Part shown: positions 45,286 to 54,509 of the stretch, in pieces | Layout of the letters: each line of letters opens with the position of its first letter | Position numbering within the stretch: the stretch's first letter is position 1 | NCBI RefSeq assembly: GCF_015558785.1 | Contig: NZ_JADMOP010000006.1 | Span: 39,677-103,676, forward strand | DNA from: Collinsella aerofaciens | GTDB lineage: Bacteria; Actinomycetota; Coriobacteriia; Coriobacteriales; Coriobacteriaceae | Direction of reading: 5' to 3' | Length of the DNA: 64,000 bases | Made by a program: the position numbers and the translations under genes | The notes under the pieces: generated by a model | The model's database searches: none | What the model was told of the DNA's origin: nothing | What the model saw: the letters and a program-made list of their open reading frames with translations, nothing else

Positions 45286-47369
45286 ATGGATACTACCGAT
45301 AGCGCCTATGGCGACAAACTCATCCGTCTCGATACGTTCGATACCGCCGTGGCGGTCGACCCCAGCGCCGAGGACGACGCCAAACGTCGGTTTATGACGC
45401 TTATTCTCCAGACGGCCCACCGCAACAACGGCAACATCGGACACGTGCTGCGCGCGACCAACACGAGCGGCGAGGTCTTTGCCGTCAAGCTACTCAAGGA
45501 CAACGCCATCCTTTCCGGCCAAGCCCCCGACCGCTCCGCCGAGCAATCGGCAGCGCCCTGGCCAACACCGCCGCGCTGTTCGAGGAGTACCGTCATCTGT
45601 GTACCGTCTCGCACCTGCGCGGATTTCCGCGCGTCTATGGCTACGGATCGCGCGAGGATGACCCGCTCATCCTCATGGAGTGGGTCGAGGGAACCTCGCT
45701 CAAGCAGGCGCTGCCCTTGCTTCCGCACGATGCCTCGGGCGGGCTGACCACCCAGATGGTCGCCGCCGTCGGAAACGCCGTGCTTCGCGCACTCTTGATG
45801 ACCCAAGGCCTCGTGAATCCGATCATTCATCGCGACCTGTCGCCTGCCAATATCATGTTCCGCACCACCAGCCGAACGCTCGAGCAGCAGATTGCCGATT
45901 GCTCCTTTGACCCCTGCCTCATCGACATGGGCTCCGCGACCATGGCCCTCGGCGACGACACGATCACCCGGCGCGCCGACATCTGGCGCTTTGCCACGCC
46001 CGCATACGCCGCGCCCGAGATGCTCACGCAGGATATCGAAGGCATCGCGGCCCTTCGCCGTTCGCCGGCAATCGATGTCTACGCGCTTTCGAGCATTCTG
46101 TACCAGCTCTACAGCGGTCGCAAACCGTTTGACTTTGAGTCGACGGACGCCACTGCAACCGGCTCGTTCTATCTCGTAAAGACCAAGACCAAGCCGGCGC
46201 CGCTCGAGCCGCGCTGCGAGGGCGATGAAGCGCTCGTCCAAATCATCATGAAGGGTCTCTCAGTCGAGCAGTGCGATCGTCCCACCGAGCAGCAGATGCT
46301 CGAGGTGCTCTCGGCATACCTCACTGATGCCGAATCCGAGGGCCGCGAAGGCACAGGAGACGAGGCCGCGATTGATATCGATTCTGGCACGCACCTTAAG
46401 GTCGACGTCGCCGGCGAGCGCGCACGAGAGATCCTGAATCAGGCCCGCCACGATGCCATGACCCGCCGCCGCTTTATTATCGGCGGCGCTATCGCAGCCG
46501 TTGCGGGGCTCAGCGTTATCGGGGCGGCAACCCATGGCTTTGGCATCCCCGACTACCTTGACGGCATCCGCGGTTCACTTGACGACTACACCTGGGATCA
46601 GCTGCAGGAGATTTCGCTCAAGATTAAGGCCGCCGAGACCCGTAGCGAGGCACGCGAGATTGCCAAGCGTTACCACCTGCTCGACGCTGATGGGCATATC
46701 CCCTATCCGTGCACCAAGCGTGTCACGCTCACCAACGGGCTGGAGGTCGGCGCGCAGCTTGTGGGCATCCGTCACGATGAGCTTCTGGACGGTACGGGCA
46801 AGGCCGGGCTGACGTTTATGTTCGACGCGGGTATTGCCGAGCGCAACGCTGCAGCTGAACCGCCGAGCGCCGGCTGGGCAGATTGCGAGCTGCGGGAATG
46901 GCTCAACGGCGACGGCCTTAAGCTGCTGCCCAACGAGTTGCGCGCACTCATTAAAGGGGTCAAGAAGGTCTCGAACAATGTGGGCGCCGCCAACAGCGCA
47001 TCGTGCCTGAGCGAGTTGCCCGCAACCCTTTGGCTGCCCGCCATGGTCGAGCTGTGCGGCGCGCAACCGCCCGATTCGTTTGTCGAGGACTATCACTACC
47101 TTGCTGACATCTACAACGGCGAGGGCAAGGAGTATCAGCTCTTCCGCGAGCTCAAGGTGAGCCCGTATTCCACGAACGAGACGATGGTCCGCCAGTGGAA
47201 GGGCAAGGACACCTGCTGGTGGGAGCGCACGGTGAGCCCCGATACGTCGGAGACCGAAGGCACGCTCTACATAAACCGCGTGGGCCACGACGGCGACGTC
47301 TTTACGTACGCAACGCCTGCGGACAAGCCAAACAAACGAACCTGTGTGATCCCCGGGTTCTGTATCTAG
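45286..47369 (+). pseudogene. Receptor-type Ser/Thr protein kinase with DUF6273-like domain, frameshifted
   Basis: Translation starts at ATG 45286 and gives the kinase N-lobe (VLRATNTSGEVFAVKLLKD). The rest is in another frame: ALANTAALFEEYRHL from about 45555, catalytic loop IIHRDLSPANIMF, CLIDMGS in place of DFG, and ATPAYAAPEML. One missing base between about 45524 (a run of five C) and 45553 would join them. After the kinase come a transmembrane helix (FIIGGAIAAVAGLSVIGA) and an outer domain resembling DUF6273 (WADCELREWLNGDGLKLLP). Either a recent mutation or a sequence error. Repeat arrays A and B flank the FHA-kinase pair. Confidence 0.85.
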
Positions 47370-47410
47370 GCGGCGGGCGTCTTGCCGTGACGGGACCCCT
47401 CCCCGGCAGT

Positions 47411-47870
47411 TGTCTCGATTTGTAACACTAGCTCGGCAGATACAGGTCTAGATGCTACAGAACGAGACAAACCCCAATCCCGCGAGACAACATCTCAATC
47501 TGTAACAGTAAGGGGTCAAAAACCTCTCTAGATGTTACAGATCAAGACATTTGAGTTGGCCGCGGACGGTCTGTCTCGATCTGTAACAGTAAGGGGTCAT
47601 ATTTCCCGCCAGATGTTACAGATTGAGACATTGAGTTTATTGCTGAAGGTTCGTCTCGATCTGTAACATCTGGAATCCAAAAACCGGTCTAACTGTTACA
47701 GATGGAGACAAACTCAAACCTCTCAAAACAAAATCTCAATCTGTAACAGTTAGAGGTCATTTTCCCCGCTAGATGTTACAGATCGAGATATTGATTTGCC
47801 GCCGGAGAGTTTGTCTCATTCTGTAACAGCAGCTCGGCAAAAACTGGGCTAGATGTTACAGATTGAGACG
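47411..47870. repeat. 59-bp palindrome array B (6 units, period 80)
   Basis: Units are at 47411-47469, 47491-47549, 47572-47630, 47652-47710, 47732-47790 and 47812-47870. Every unit is 17+25+17 bases, with linkers of 21 or 22. Arms follow TGTCTCGATCTGTAACA and its complement. Centres vary but keep a purine block, an A/T-rich middle and a pyrimidine block, usually ending CTAGA. It fills most of the 652-bp gap between the kinase and copA; there is no gene inside. Confidence 0.98.
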
Positions 47871-47944
47871 AAGGGCGGGGATGGTGCACCAACCCGGCAG
47901 CCACCCTCATCTGTAGCGAAATGTCATACATTTCTTTCTGTACT

Positions 47945-47975
47945 GGACACCCCCAGGGGGTATGGGTGTATAGTA
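47945..47975. promoter_or_regulatory. CsoR-type copper operator before copA
   Basis: ACACCCCCAGGGGGTATGGGTGT has the G-tract pseudo-palindrome (CCCCC..GGGGGTAT) typical of CsoR operators. It overlaps a TATAGT that could be the -10 element. copA starts at 48022, and a csoR gene lies downstream. Confidence 0.75.
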
Positions 47976-48021
47976 TCGGCAGGTTAACATTTCCGACACT
48001 ACGTCACAGAAAGGAGCAGCC

Positions 48022-50361
48022 ATGGCTCAAGATAAGTTCGACGTGGGCGGCATGACATGCGCCGCCTGCCAGGCGCATGTGGACCGCGCCGTGAGCAAGC
48101 TCGACGGCGTCGAGAGCGTCGCGGTCAACCTGCTCGCCGGTTCCATGATGGTCGACTATGACCCCGCGCAGGTCTCCCCCGACGATATCTGCACCGCCGT
48201 CGACCGCGCGGGCTACTCGGCCTCGCCCATCAGCACGGGCACCGACGCTGTCCAAAGCGGAAGTGCGCAAGCCAGGTCCGGCGCCGCCCATATGGAGTCG
48301 CCGACCAAAAAGTTGGAGGCCGCCGCCTCTGCCATGCGCACCCGCCTCATCGTCTCGATCGTATTCCTCATCCCACTGTTCTACATAGGCATGGGGCACA
48401 TGCTCGGCTGGCCGCTGCCCGGCATCTTCACCGACCACACCCACAGCATGACGCTCGCGCTCACCGAGCTCGTCCTGCTCGTCCCCATCGTCTACGTCAA
48501 CGACGCGTACTTTATCAACGGGTTTAAATCGCTCGTGCACGGCGCGCCCACCATGGACGCCCTCATCGCCGTCGGCGCCACCGCCTCCATCGCCTGGTCG
48601 CTCTACGCCATGTTCATCATGGCCGATCAGTTAGCCGCGGGCCAGGTCCACGAGGCCATGATGACAGGCATGGACAACCTCTATTTTGAGAGTGCGGGCA
48701 CGATCCTGTCGCTCGTCACCGTGGGCAAATACCTCGAGACACGCAGCAAATCCAAGACCGGCGGCGCCATCGAGGCGCTCATCGACCTGGCACCCAAGAC
48801 CGCGACCGTCGTGGCAGAGGACGGTACCGAGGCCACCGTCGACGTCGATGCCATTCTGCCCGGCCAGGTGCTGCGTGTGCGCCCCGGCGAGTCCATCCCC
48901 GTCGATGGCGTGGTGCTCGAGGGCAGCTCGGCCGTGGACGAAAGCGCGCTCACTGGTGAATCCATTCCCGTGGAGAAGACCGCCGGCGACACTGTCAATG
49001 CGGCCACGGTCAACCGCACGGTCTCGTTTACCTTCCGCGCCACGCGTGTGGGCGCCGACACGTCGCTCGCCAAGATTATCCAGCTCGTCGAGGACGCCAA
49101 CGCCACCAAGGCGCCCATCGCCCGCATGGCCGACAAGGTCGCCGGCGTGTTCGTGCCCGTGGTATTCGTGATCTCGGCCATGACCTTCGTGGCGTGGATG
49201 GCACTGACCGGTAGCGTGAACGAAGCGCTCACCTCCGCCGTCGCTGTGCTGGTGATCAGCTGTCCGTGCGCATTGGGTCTGGCCACGCCCGTCGCTATTA
49301 TGGTCGGCACCGGCAAGGGCGCCGAGATGGGCATTCTGTTCAAGAGCGCCGAGGCGCTGGAGAATCTGCGCAGCGTGGGCACCGTGGTGCTCGATAAGAC
49401 GGGAACGGTCACTCGCGGCAAGCCTGCCGTGACCGATATCGTGGTAGCCACGCGCGCCGACGGATCGCCCGCCATGAGCGAAAAGGCGCTACTCAAGCTG
49501 GCCGCCGCGCTGGAGCGCTCAAGCGAACACCCGCTGGCCGAGGCGATTATGGCCGAGTGCAAGACACGCGGAATCGTCGCGCGCATGGTCGAGGACTTTA
49601 CTGCCGTGCCCGGGCGAGGCGTTACGGCACGCGAGGGGCAGAATGTCATTGCCGCCGGCAATATGCGCCTGATGAACGAGCTGGGCGTTACCGTGCCCGA
49701 GGGGCTCGCCGAGCAATTTGCCGCCGAAGGCAAGACGCCGTTGTTCTTTGCCAAGAACGGCGAGCTTGCCGGCACCATTGCCGTGGCTGACGAGGTCAAG
49801 GAGACGAGCGCCGGGGCCATCGCCGCATTGCGCTCGCTTGGCGTCGACGTGCGCATGCTCACCGGCGACAACCGCGTCACTGCCGAAGCAATCGCCCGCC
49901 GCGTGGGACTGAGCAGCGAGCAAGTCATCGCCGACGTCCTCCCCGCCGACAAGGAACGCCATGTGCGCGAGCTGCAGGACGCGGGCGGCAAGGTCGCCAT
50001 GGTGGGCGACGGCATCAACGACTCCCCCGCCCTGGCGCGCGCCGACGTGGGCCTTGCCATCGGTACCGGCGCCGACATCGCCAAAGAAGGGGCAGATGTG
50101 GTTCTCATGCGCAGCGACCTCATGGACGTCGCCCGTGCCATCGAGCTGTCACGTGCCACAATCCGCAACATCAAGCAGGACCTGTTCTGGGCGCTGTTCT
50201 ACAACGGCATTGGCATTCCGCTCGCCGCGGGCGCGTTCTTCCCGCTCACCGGATGGCAGCTCTCGCCGATGTTTGGCGCCGCGGCCATGAGCCTGTCGAG
50301 CGTGTGCGTCGTGTCCAATGCCCTGCGTTTGAAATCCTTTAAGCCTAAAGTGGCAAAATAG
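48022..50361 (+). CDS. copA: Copper-exporting P1B-type ATPase
   Basis: The 779-residue pump moves Cu(I) out of the cytoplasm. It has an N-terminal heavy-metal domain ([11 protein letters not shown], Cys13 and Cys16), transmembrane segments, and the membrane metal site [13 protein letters not shown] near 415. The phosphorylation site is DKTGTVTRG near 458 and the hinge is [15 protein letters not shown] near 662. ATG at 48022 with AAAGGAG upstream. It heads copA-copZ-csoR behind a CsoR-type operator. Confidence 0.97.
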   Translation: MAQDKFDVGGMTCAACQAHVDRAVSKLDGVESVAVNLLAGSMMVDYDPAQVSPDDICTAVDRAGYSASPISTGTDAVQSGSAQARSGAAHMESPTKKLEAAASAMRTRLIVSIVFLIPLFYIGMGHMLGWPLPGIFTDHTHSMTLALTELVLLVPIVYVNDAYFINGFKSLVHGAPTMDALIAVGATASIAWSLYAMFIMADQLAAGQVHEAMMTGMDNLYFESAGTILSLVTVGKYLETRSKSKTGGAIEALIDLAPKTATVVAEDGTEATVDVDAILPGQVLRVRPGESIPVDGVVLEGSSAVDESALTGESIPVEKTAGDTVNAATVNRTVSFTFRATRVGADTSLAKIIQLVEDANATKAPIARMADKVAGVFVPVVFVISAMTFVAWMALTGSVNEALTSAVAVLVISCPCALGLATPVAIMVGTGKGAEMGILFKSAEALENLRSVGTVVLDKTGTVTRGKPAVTDIVVATRADGSPAMSEKALLKLAAALERSSEHPLAEAIMAECKTRGIVARMVEDFTAVPGRGVTAREGQNVIAAGNMRLMNELGVTVPEGLAEQFAAEGKTPLFFAKNGELAGTIAVADEVKETSAGAIAALRSLGVDVRMLTGDNRVTAEAIARRVGLSSEQVIADVLPADKERHVRELQDAGGKVAMVGDGINDSPALARADVGLAIGTGADIAKEGADVVLMRSDLMDVARAIELSRATIRNIKQDLFWALFYNGIGIPLAAGAFFPLTGWQLSPMFGAAAMSLSSVCVVSNALRLKSFKPKVAK

Positions 50362-50393
50362 GCTCACTATTACGTTCATTTAGAACGGGTTTT

Positions 50394-50479
50394 CCAGGTA
50401 CCCGAGATTGACCTGAAAGAGGAGCGACGCGTACTTTGGTACGCGAGCGACGGTTTGAAGGTCAAGGTCGGGTGCCTGG
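50394..50479. repeat. Hairpin element with conserved core (copy 2)
   Basis: The outer stem pairs 50394-50414 (CCAGGTACCCGAGATTGACC..) with 50459-50479. The core 50415-50458 matches copy 1 at 4501 (GAAAGAGGAGCG, GCGTAC-loop-GTACGC, GCGACGGTTTGA). Outer stems of the two copies are unrelated in sequence, yet each is self-complementary. It lies between copA and copZ. Confidence 0.85.
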
Positions 50480-50508
50480 GAAAGCCGACACAACAGAGAG
50501 GAATACCC

Positions 50509-50730
50509 ATGCGTTACACGATCAAGACTTCCGGCCTTATGTGCGGCCACTGCGATGCCACCGTCGAGACGGCGCTGCTCAACGTGGCCGGCGTGACCGA
50601 CGCCGACGCCGATCACGAGACCCAGACCGTACAGGTGGAGTGCGCCGACACCGTGACCGCTGAGCAGCTCGCTGCCGCCGTCGAGGGCGCCGGCGAGAAA
50701 TTCCATGCCCTGTCCGTAACCGCCGCGTAG
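50509..50730 (+). CDS. copZ: Copper chaperone (CopZ-like heavy-metal-binding protein)
   Basis: The 73-residue HMA-fold protein has its metal pair at Cys12 and Cys15 (GLMCGHCDATVE). Such proteins hand Cu(I) to CopA and to CsoR. ATG at 50509 with AGAGAGGAA upstream. It is separated from copA by 147 bases that contain the hairpin element. Confidence 0.93.
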   Translation: MRYTIKTSGLMCGHCDATVETALLNVAGVTDADADHETQTVQVECADTVTAEQLAAAVEGAGEKFHALSVTAA

Positions 50731-50755
50731 CAGGCGCCACCTGCCCCCTCAGAAG

Positions 50756-50818
50756 TTGCGGTGAAATACGGACTGTTGAGCCGCCCTAGGCCCTTAAACA
50801 GTCCGTATTTCACCGCAA
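50756..50818. repeat. 63-bp palindrome family, copy 3 (copZ-csoR gap)
   Basis: Arms of 23 nt (TTGCGGTGAAATACGGACTG...) around a 17-nt centre, with one mismatch at the innermost pair. Same geometry as copies 1 and 2. Confidence 0.96.
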
Positions 50819-50862
50819 CTGACGGGGACATCCGGAAGATCGACCAGAAACGAGGACCCGCC

Positions 50863-51135
50863 ATGATGGCAGACCACAAATCGGTGACCCGCATGCTCAA
50901 AACGGCACGCGGCCAGATCGACGGCATCTTGCGGATGGTCGATGAGGACCGCTATTGCGTCGACATCTCCACGCAGCTCATGGCAACACAGGCGCTCCTC
51001 GCGCGCATTAACGCCGACGTGCTCAAGGCGCATATCGAGGGCTGCGTGACTTCGGCAATCGAATCGGGCGACGAAGACCTCAAAGCCGCCAAACTCGCCG
51101 AAATCGAACGCGTCGTCGACAAACTCTCCAAGTAA
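50863..51135 (+). CDS. csoR: CsoR-family copper-sensing repressor
   Basis: The 90-residue four-helix-bundle repressor has Cu(I) ligands Cys32 (RYCVDI), His57 and Cys61 (HIEGC), the C-H-C set of true CsoR. It should release the operator before copA when copper binds. ATG at 50863 (or 50866) with GAGG upstream. Its place as the last gene of the copper island implies feedback control of the whole set. Confidence 0.94.
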   Translation: MMADHKSVTRMLKTARGQIDGILRMVDEDRYCVDISTQLMATQALLARINADVLKAHIEGCVTSAIESGDEDLKAAKLAEIERVVDKLSK

Positions 51136-51145
51136 TTGGGGCATT

Positions 51146-51192
51146 GGGGACAGGTACGTTTGCACCACATTGGTGCAGATTAACCTGTCCCC
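51146..51192. repeat. GGGGACAGGT palindrome after csoR
   Basis: A 22-nt left arm (GGGGACAGGTACGTTTGCAC..) and its imperfect complement ending ACCTGTCCCC enclose only CAT. It may end the copper transcript. It shares the TTGCACCA word with the palindrome at 39894-39926. Confidence 0.8.
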
Positions 51193-51247
51193 CTTGCTCT
51201 AAATCGGGTATAAAGGCGTGCGGCATATCGAATGAAAGGCAATTTGC

Positions 51248-51721
51248 ATGAATGACTTTATGAAGGGCCGCAATGGCGCTGACGAACTCACCATCGTGAT
51301 GGGCTTCGCAGGCATTATCATCGCCATGATCGGATCGATAGCCCGCATCCAGTGGCTCAGCTGGATTGCCATCGCCGTAATCGTGATTGGCGTGCTGCGC
51401 GGCCTGTCCAAAAATATCGACGCACGTCACAAGGAGAACGAGGCCTTTGTCGCCGCGACTGCAAACGTACCCGGCTTGGGCAAGTTTGTAGCTAGCTTGG
51501 GCGGCGGAGCTGCAGCGGCCAACGCCTCGCGCGCAGCCGGTACTAGCAAGGAAGACTTTGAACGTGCCAAGCGCACAGCCAAGAAGATGTGGAAGGGCCG
51601 CAAGACCACGGCCTATCTCAAGTGCCCCAACTGCGGCCAGATGCTCTCCGTTCCCAAGGGCAAAGGCAAGATCCGCGTCACCTGCCCCAAGTGCCATGCC
51701 AAGATGGAGACGCGCTCATAG
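51248..51721 (+). CDS. Zinc-ribbon membrane protein, unknown function
   Basis: The 157-residue protein has two transmembrane helices (about residues 15-32 and 37-52), a charged linker with an Ala/Gly patch, and a C-terminal zinc ribbon (LKCPNCGQML ... VTCPKCHAKMETRS). This resembles small actinobacterial membrane proteins of unknown role; the ribbon may bind a partner or RNA. ATG at 51248 with AAAGG upstream. It stands alone with a terminator shared with the convergent amidohydrolase. Confidence 0.82.
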   Translation: MNDFMKGRNGADELTIVMGFAGIIIAMIGSIARIQWLSWIAIAVIVIGVLRGLSKNIDARHKENEAFVAATANVPGLGKFVASLGGGAAAANASRAAGTSKEDFERAKRTAKKMWKGRKTTAYLKCPNCGQMLSVPKGKGKIRVTCPKCHAKMETRS

Positions 51722-51742
51722 CCGCCATACCATGGGACAAAT

Positions 51743-51779
51743 AAAAGCCGAGGCCTCGTGTTGAGACCTCGGCTTTTTC
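51743..51779. terminator. Bidirectional terminator between convergent genes
   Basis: Stem AAGCCGAGG-C-CTC / GAG-A-CCTCGGCTT, with T-runs on both strands. It serves the zinc-ribbon gene (+) and the amidohydrolase gene (-). Confidence 0.9.
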
Positions 51780-51828
51780 TAATTATGACAAAAGGATTGC
51801 CCCCTTGTCGCATCGCCATATCGCGCGC

Positions 51829-53199
51829 TTACGCCACGCCGTCGCGGGCAAGCTCCTCGGCAAGCGCCTCGGCAGGCATGGCCATAATCGCGTCGAGCTC
51901 GGCGTCCACCTCGGGAATACGCTTCACCTTGAGCTTGCGCACCAGATCGCCACGACACATCACGTGTACCGGCTCACGCAGAGCGCACAGGTCATCGAGC
52001 GGGTTCTCACGCGTCACCAGGATATCGGCGGCCTTGCCGCACTCGATTGTGCCAGTCTCGCCGCCCAGCCCCAGCAGCTCGGCATTAACCTGCGTGGCTG
52101 TATGCAGTGCAAAGGCGTTGCTCACGCCGACATACTTGGCAAAATAGGCCACCTCGCGCCACATGTCGTACTGCGTCACAAACGGGCAGCTCGAATCTGT
52201 GCCAAGGCCCACCTTAACGCCAGCTTCCAGTGCGGCACGAGCGCTCTCGATGATGCCCGAGCACACGATGTCGCCGTTCTTCTTTTGCGTATCGGTCGAA
52301 TGGGTCTTTTCCGGGTCGAGCAATACAAACGGCAGCGCCGGGCTGATAGTGCAGGTCACGCTCGGCGCACGCCCCTCGAGCTGCGTGCCCGCGGCGCCAC
52401 GGTACAGCTCCAAGATCTCGGGCGTCAACGGAGCGCCGTGCTCAATCGTGTCAACACCGGCCTCAAGCGCGGCCCTCACGCCCTCGGTACTCTCGACATG
52501 GGCCATAACCGGAAGGCCAACCTCGTGCGCCGCCTTGCACGCCGCTGCGGCGACATCGACCGGCATGCGCAGCACGCCCGGCTCGCCCACCTCGGTCGCA
52601 TCGAACACGCCACCCGTCACGAACAGCTTGATGACGTCGGCGCCGCGCGCATACAGGTCGCGCACCTGTTCGGCCGCCTCTGCGGGAGTATTGGCCACCT
52701 GCGCAAAGAGGCCCGCACCGTGGCCACCCGGCACCGTGACACCCGTTCCCGGTGCCACCAGACGCGGACCCTGATACTTGCCGGCGTCGATGGCGTTGCG
52801 CACGGCGATGTCGGCAAACAACGGGTCGCCTGCACCGCGCACCGTGGTCACGCCGCTTGCCAGCTGCTGCTGAGCGCTGCTCTTGAGGATATGGCGCACG
52901 ATGGCGCGGCCCACGGGATTGTCGAGCTTCTTCATCAGCGCGCCCGCATCGCCCGCCGAAACCGGCTTGCCCGAACCGCACAGATGCACATGCATATTGA
53001 TGAGGCCTGGCATGAGATACGCACCTGCCAGGTCGATAACCTCGGCCCCCGCTGGAGCTTGGGCCACGGCGCTCGGTCCCATCCAGGTGATGACACCGCG
53101 CTCAACGGCCACGGCCATATCGGGCTGCGGCTCCATATGCTCCGAGCCATCCAGGACGGTCGCATTGATAAACAACGTGGGACGATCGGCAGTCGCCAT
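51829..53199 (-). CDS. Amidohydrolase-family protein (prolidase/imidazolonepropionase-like)
   Basis: The 456-residue TIM-barrel metal hydrolase has the first ligands His70 and His72 (NMHVHLCGSG), a candidate carbamylated Lys in ADVIKLFVTGG, His in VMAHVES and in TIEHGAPL, and the catalytic Asp in LGTDSSCPF. This pattern fits Xaa-Pro dipeptidase or related carboxypeptidase-type amidohydrolases; the substrate is unknown. ATG at 53199 with GGGAGGAG upstream. No signal peptide, so cytoplasmic. Confidence 0.88.
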   Translation of the reverse strand: MATADRPTLFINATVLDGSEHMEPQPDMAVAVERGVITWMGPSAVAQAPAGAEVIDLAGAYLMPGLINMHVHLCGSGKPVSAGDAGALMKKLDNPVGRAIVRHILKSSAQQQLASGVTTVRGAGDPLFADIAVRNAIDAGKYQGPRLVAPGTGVTVPGGHGAGLFAQVANTPAEAAEQVRDLYARGADVIKLFVTGGVFDATEVGEPGVLRMPVDVAAAACKAAHEVGLPVMAHVESTEGVRAALEAGVDTIEHGAPLTPEILELYRGAAGTQLEGRAPSVTCTISPALPFVLLDPEKTHSTDTQKKNGDIVCSGIIESARAALEAGVKVGLGTDSSCPFVTQYDMWREVAYFAKYVGVSNAFALHTATQVNAELLGLGGETGTIECGKAADILVTRENPLDDLCALREPVHVMCRGDLVRKLKVKRIPEVDAELDAIMAMPAEALAEELARDGVA

Positions 53200-53348
53200 A
53201 TCGAGCTCCTCCCTCACGATTAACATGAACATTTGTCCATTATTACCTAGTCCCGCTGGATTGCTGCAGACGCATCGGCTAACGGAGGGAAGAGGGGATG
53301 TGGGGGGACGGAATACGTTGCAGTCCCACCTCAGCGACACCAGGGAAA

Positions 53349-53407
53349 TGTCTCGAACTGTAACAGGTACAGGGTTATTGGGCCCCTTGCTGTTACAGAT
53401 CGAGACA
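53349..53407. repeat. 59-bp palindrome, single unit C
   Basis: 17-nt arms (TGTCTCGAACTGTAACA; TGTTACAGATCGAGACA) around a 25-nt centre. It lies eight bases beyond the stop of the nuclease-like gene. Confidence 0.97.
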
Positions 53408-53414
53408 AAACCCC

Positions 53415-54485
53415 TCAGCGCCCATACCACCGGCATCTCCATTCCTCAGCCAAATCGGCCCGTCGCGGAATACCCGCCAGCCTCATCTTCTCAACCAGCT
53501 TCCCCGGATTCTTGAGCTCATCAAACGTAAACCGAAGCACCTTGTGTCCGAGCATTGTCAGATGGGACTCCCGCTGACGTTCTGCCACGAATGGGTCGAT
53601 CGACTCCCGACCCTCGTCGTTCTGCAAGGCATACTTCCCCTTTCCGTCCAGCTCGCCAATCACGCACGTTCCGTCCTCGAGCCTCCAAAAATAATCAACG
53701 CGAAACACTTGGCTCGAATCGAGCGGATCACGAAACTCCACCTGCAGCTCCGGAACCGGAAAACCGTATGCAATAAAGAACGCTCGGAACCGAGACTCGC
53801 CGCCGTTTTCGGACAGCCCGTCCGCATACGACGCGATCACCTGCGCCCTGCGATACCCTCGCCTGCCCTCGCAATCGGCGCGGAGGCGCTCGCACAAATC
53901 CCCACGTGATACGCCTTTCGCCCGCAGTGCAGAATCGGCAATCGCCAACCCGTAGGAGAACGGCGCACGCAGCAAGCAATCCTCCACCGTGCGCCAAAAC
54001 GACGTCACCCGCACGCCATCAACACGCTCGAGCGCGCCCGCCATCTGCGGACGCAACAACCTGCACCCGCCGCTCAACGTCACCGAACAACCCGTCTTAA
54101 CAAGAAAGCGCGGCCCGAGCAGATCATTCGGCACCTCCAGACCCCACAAAAGCGCCGCGTCATAGCCCCAAAACGCCCAATCGGGATGAAATTCCGCAAG
54201 CCCTTTGATAGTCCTCAGCGCTCGCTCCGCCGGCGTCAATGCATCCCAATCATGCTGAAAACAGAACAGGTACGGCTCGGGCTCCGCGATATCGTCGGTT
54301 CCAACATGGCGTCGCAGCCACATGAGCTCGGTATTGTCATGCGTTGCGAGCAGCGCACCTTGCTTGGCCGTCTCCGTGAGCCGCGCGAGCATCCTATTCC
54401 GCGCCAACGTGTTGCGAGTCGTATGTTTGTGTTTGAGAACGGTATTAGACACTTTCATCACCACCACGTCAGACAAATGGACCAT
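53415..54485 (-). CDS. AbiEi-like / DUF559 nuclease-fold protein bracketed by 59-bp palindromes
   Basis: The 356-residue protein has an N-terminal region like the AbiEi-type actinobacterial family (WGYDAALLWGLEVP; VRVTSFWRTVEDCLLRAP; LAIADSALR). The C-terminal domain is Vsr/DUF559-like with a PD-(D/E)XK pattern: GESRFRAFF, FRVDYFW, VIGELDGKGKY and a late LGHKVLRFTFDEL. It is a predicted DNA endonuclease or antitoxin-type regulator; the role is unknown. The ATG at 54485 has GGAGG upstream; the longer reading frame would run into a palindrome. Units of the 59-bp family lie 8 bases after the stop and 25 bases before the start. Confidence 0.75.
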   Translation of the reverse strand: MVHLSDVVVMKVSNTVLKHKHTTRNTLARNRMLARLTETAKQGALLATHDNTELMWLRRHVGTDDIAEPEPYLFCFQHDWDALTPAERALRTIKGLAEFHPDWAFWGYDAALLWGLEVPNDLLGPRFLVKTGCSVTLSGGCRLLRPQMAGALERVDGVRVTSFWRTVEDCLLRAPFSYGLAIADSALRAKGVSRGDLCERLRADCEGRRGYRRAQVIASYADGLSENGGESRFRAFFIAYGFPVPELQVEFRDPLDSSQVFRVDYFWRLEDGTCVIGELDGKGKYALQNDEGRESIDPFVAERQRESHLTMLGHKVLRFTFDELKNPGKLVEKMRLAGIPRRADLAEEWRCRWYGR

Positions 54486-54509
54486 CGTCACCGTGCCTCC
54501 GCTGGCAAA

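Noticed and set aside
47411..47870. CRISPR array
   Set aside because: The repeated word alternates in orientation, arms are 17 nt, the spacer-like parts are themselves semi-palindromic or related, and there are no cas genes in the window.
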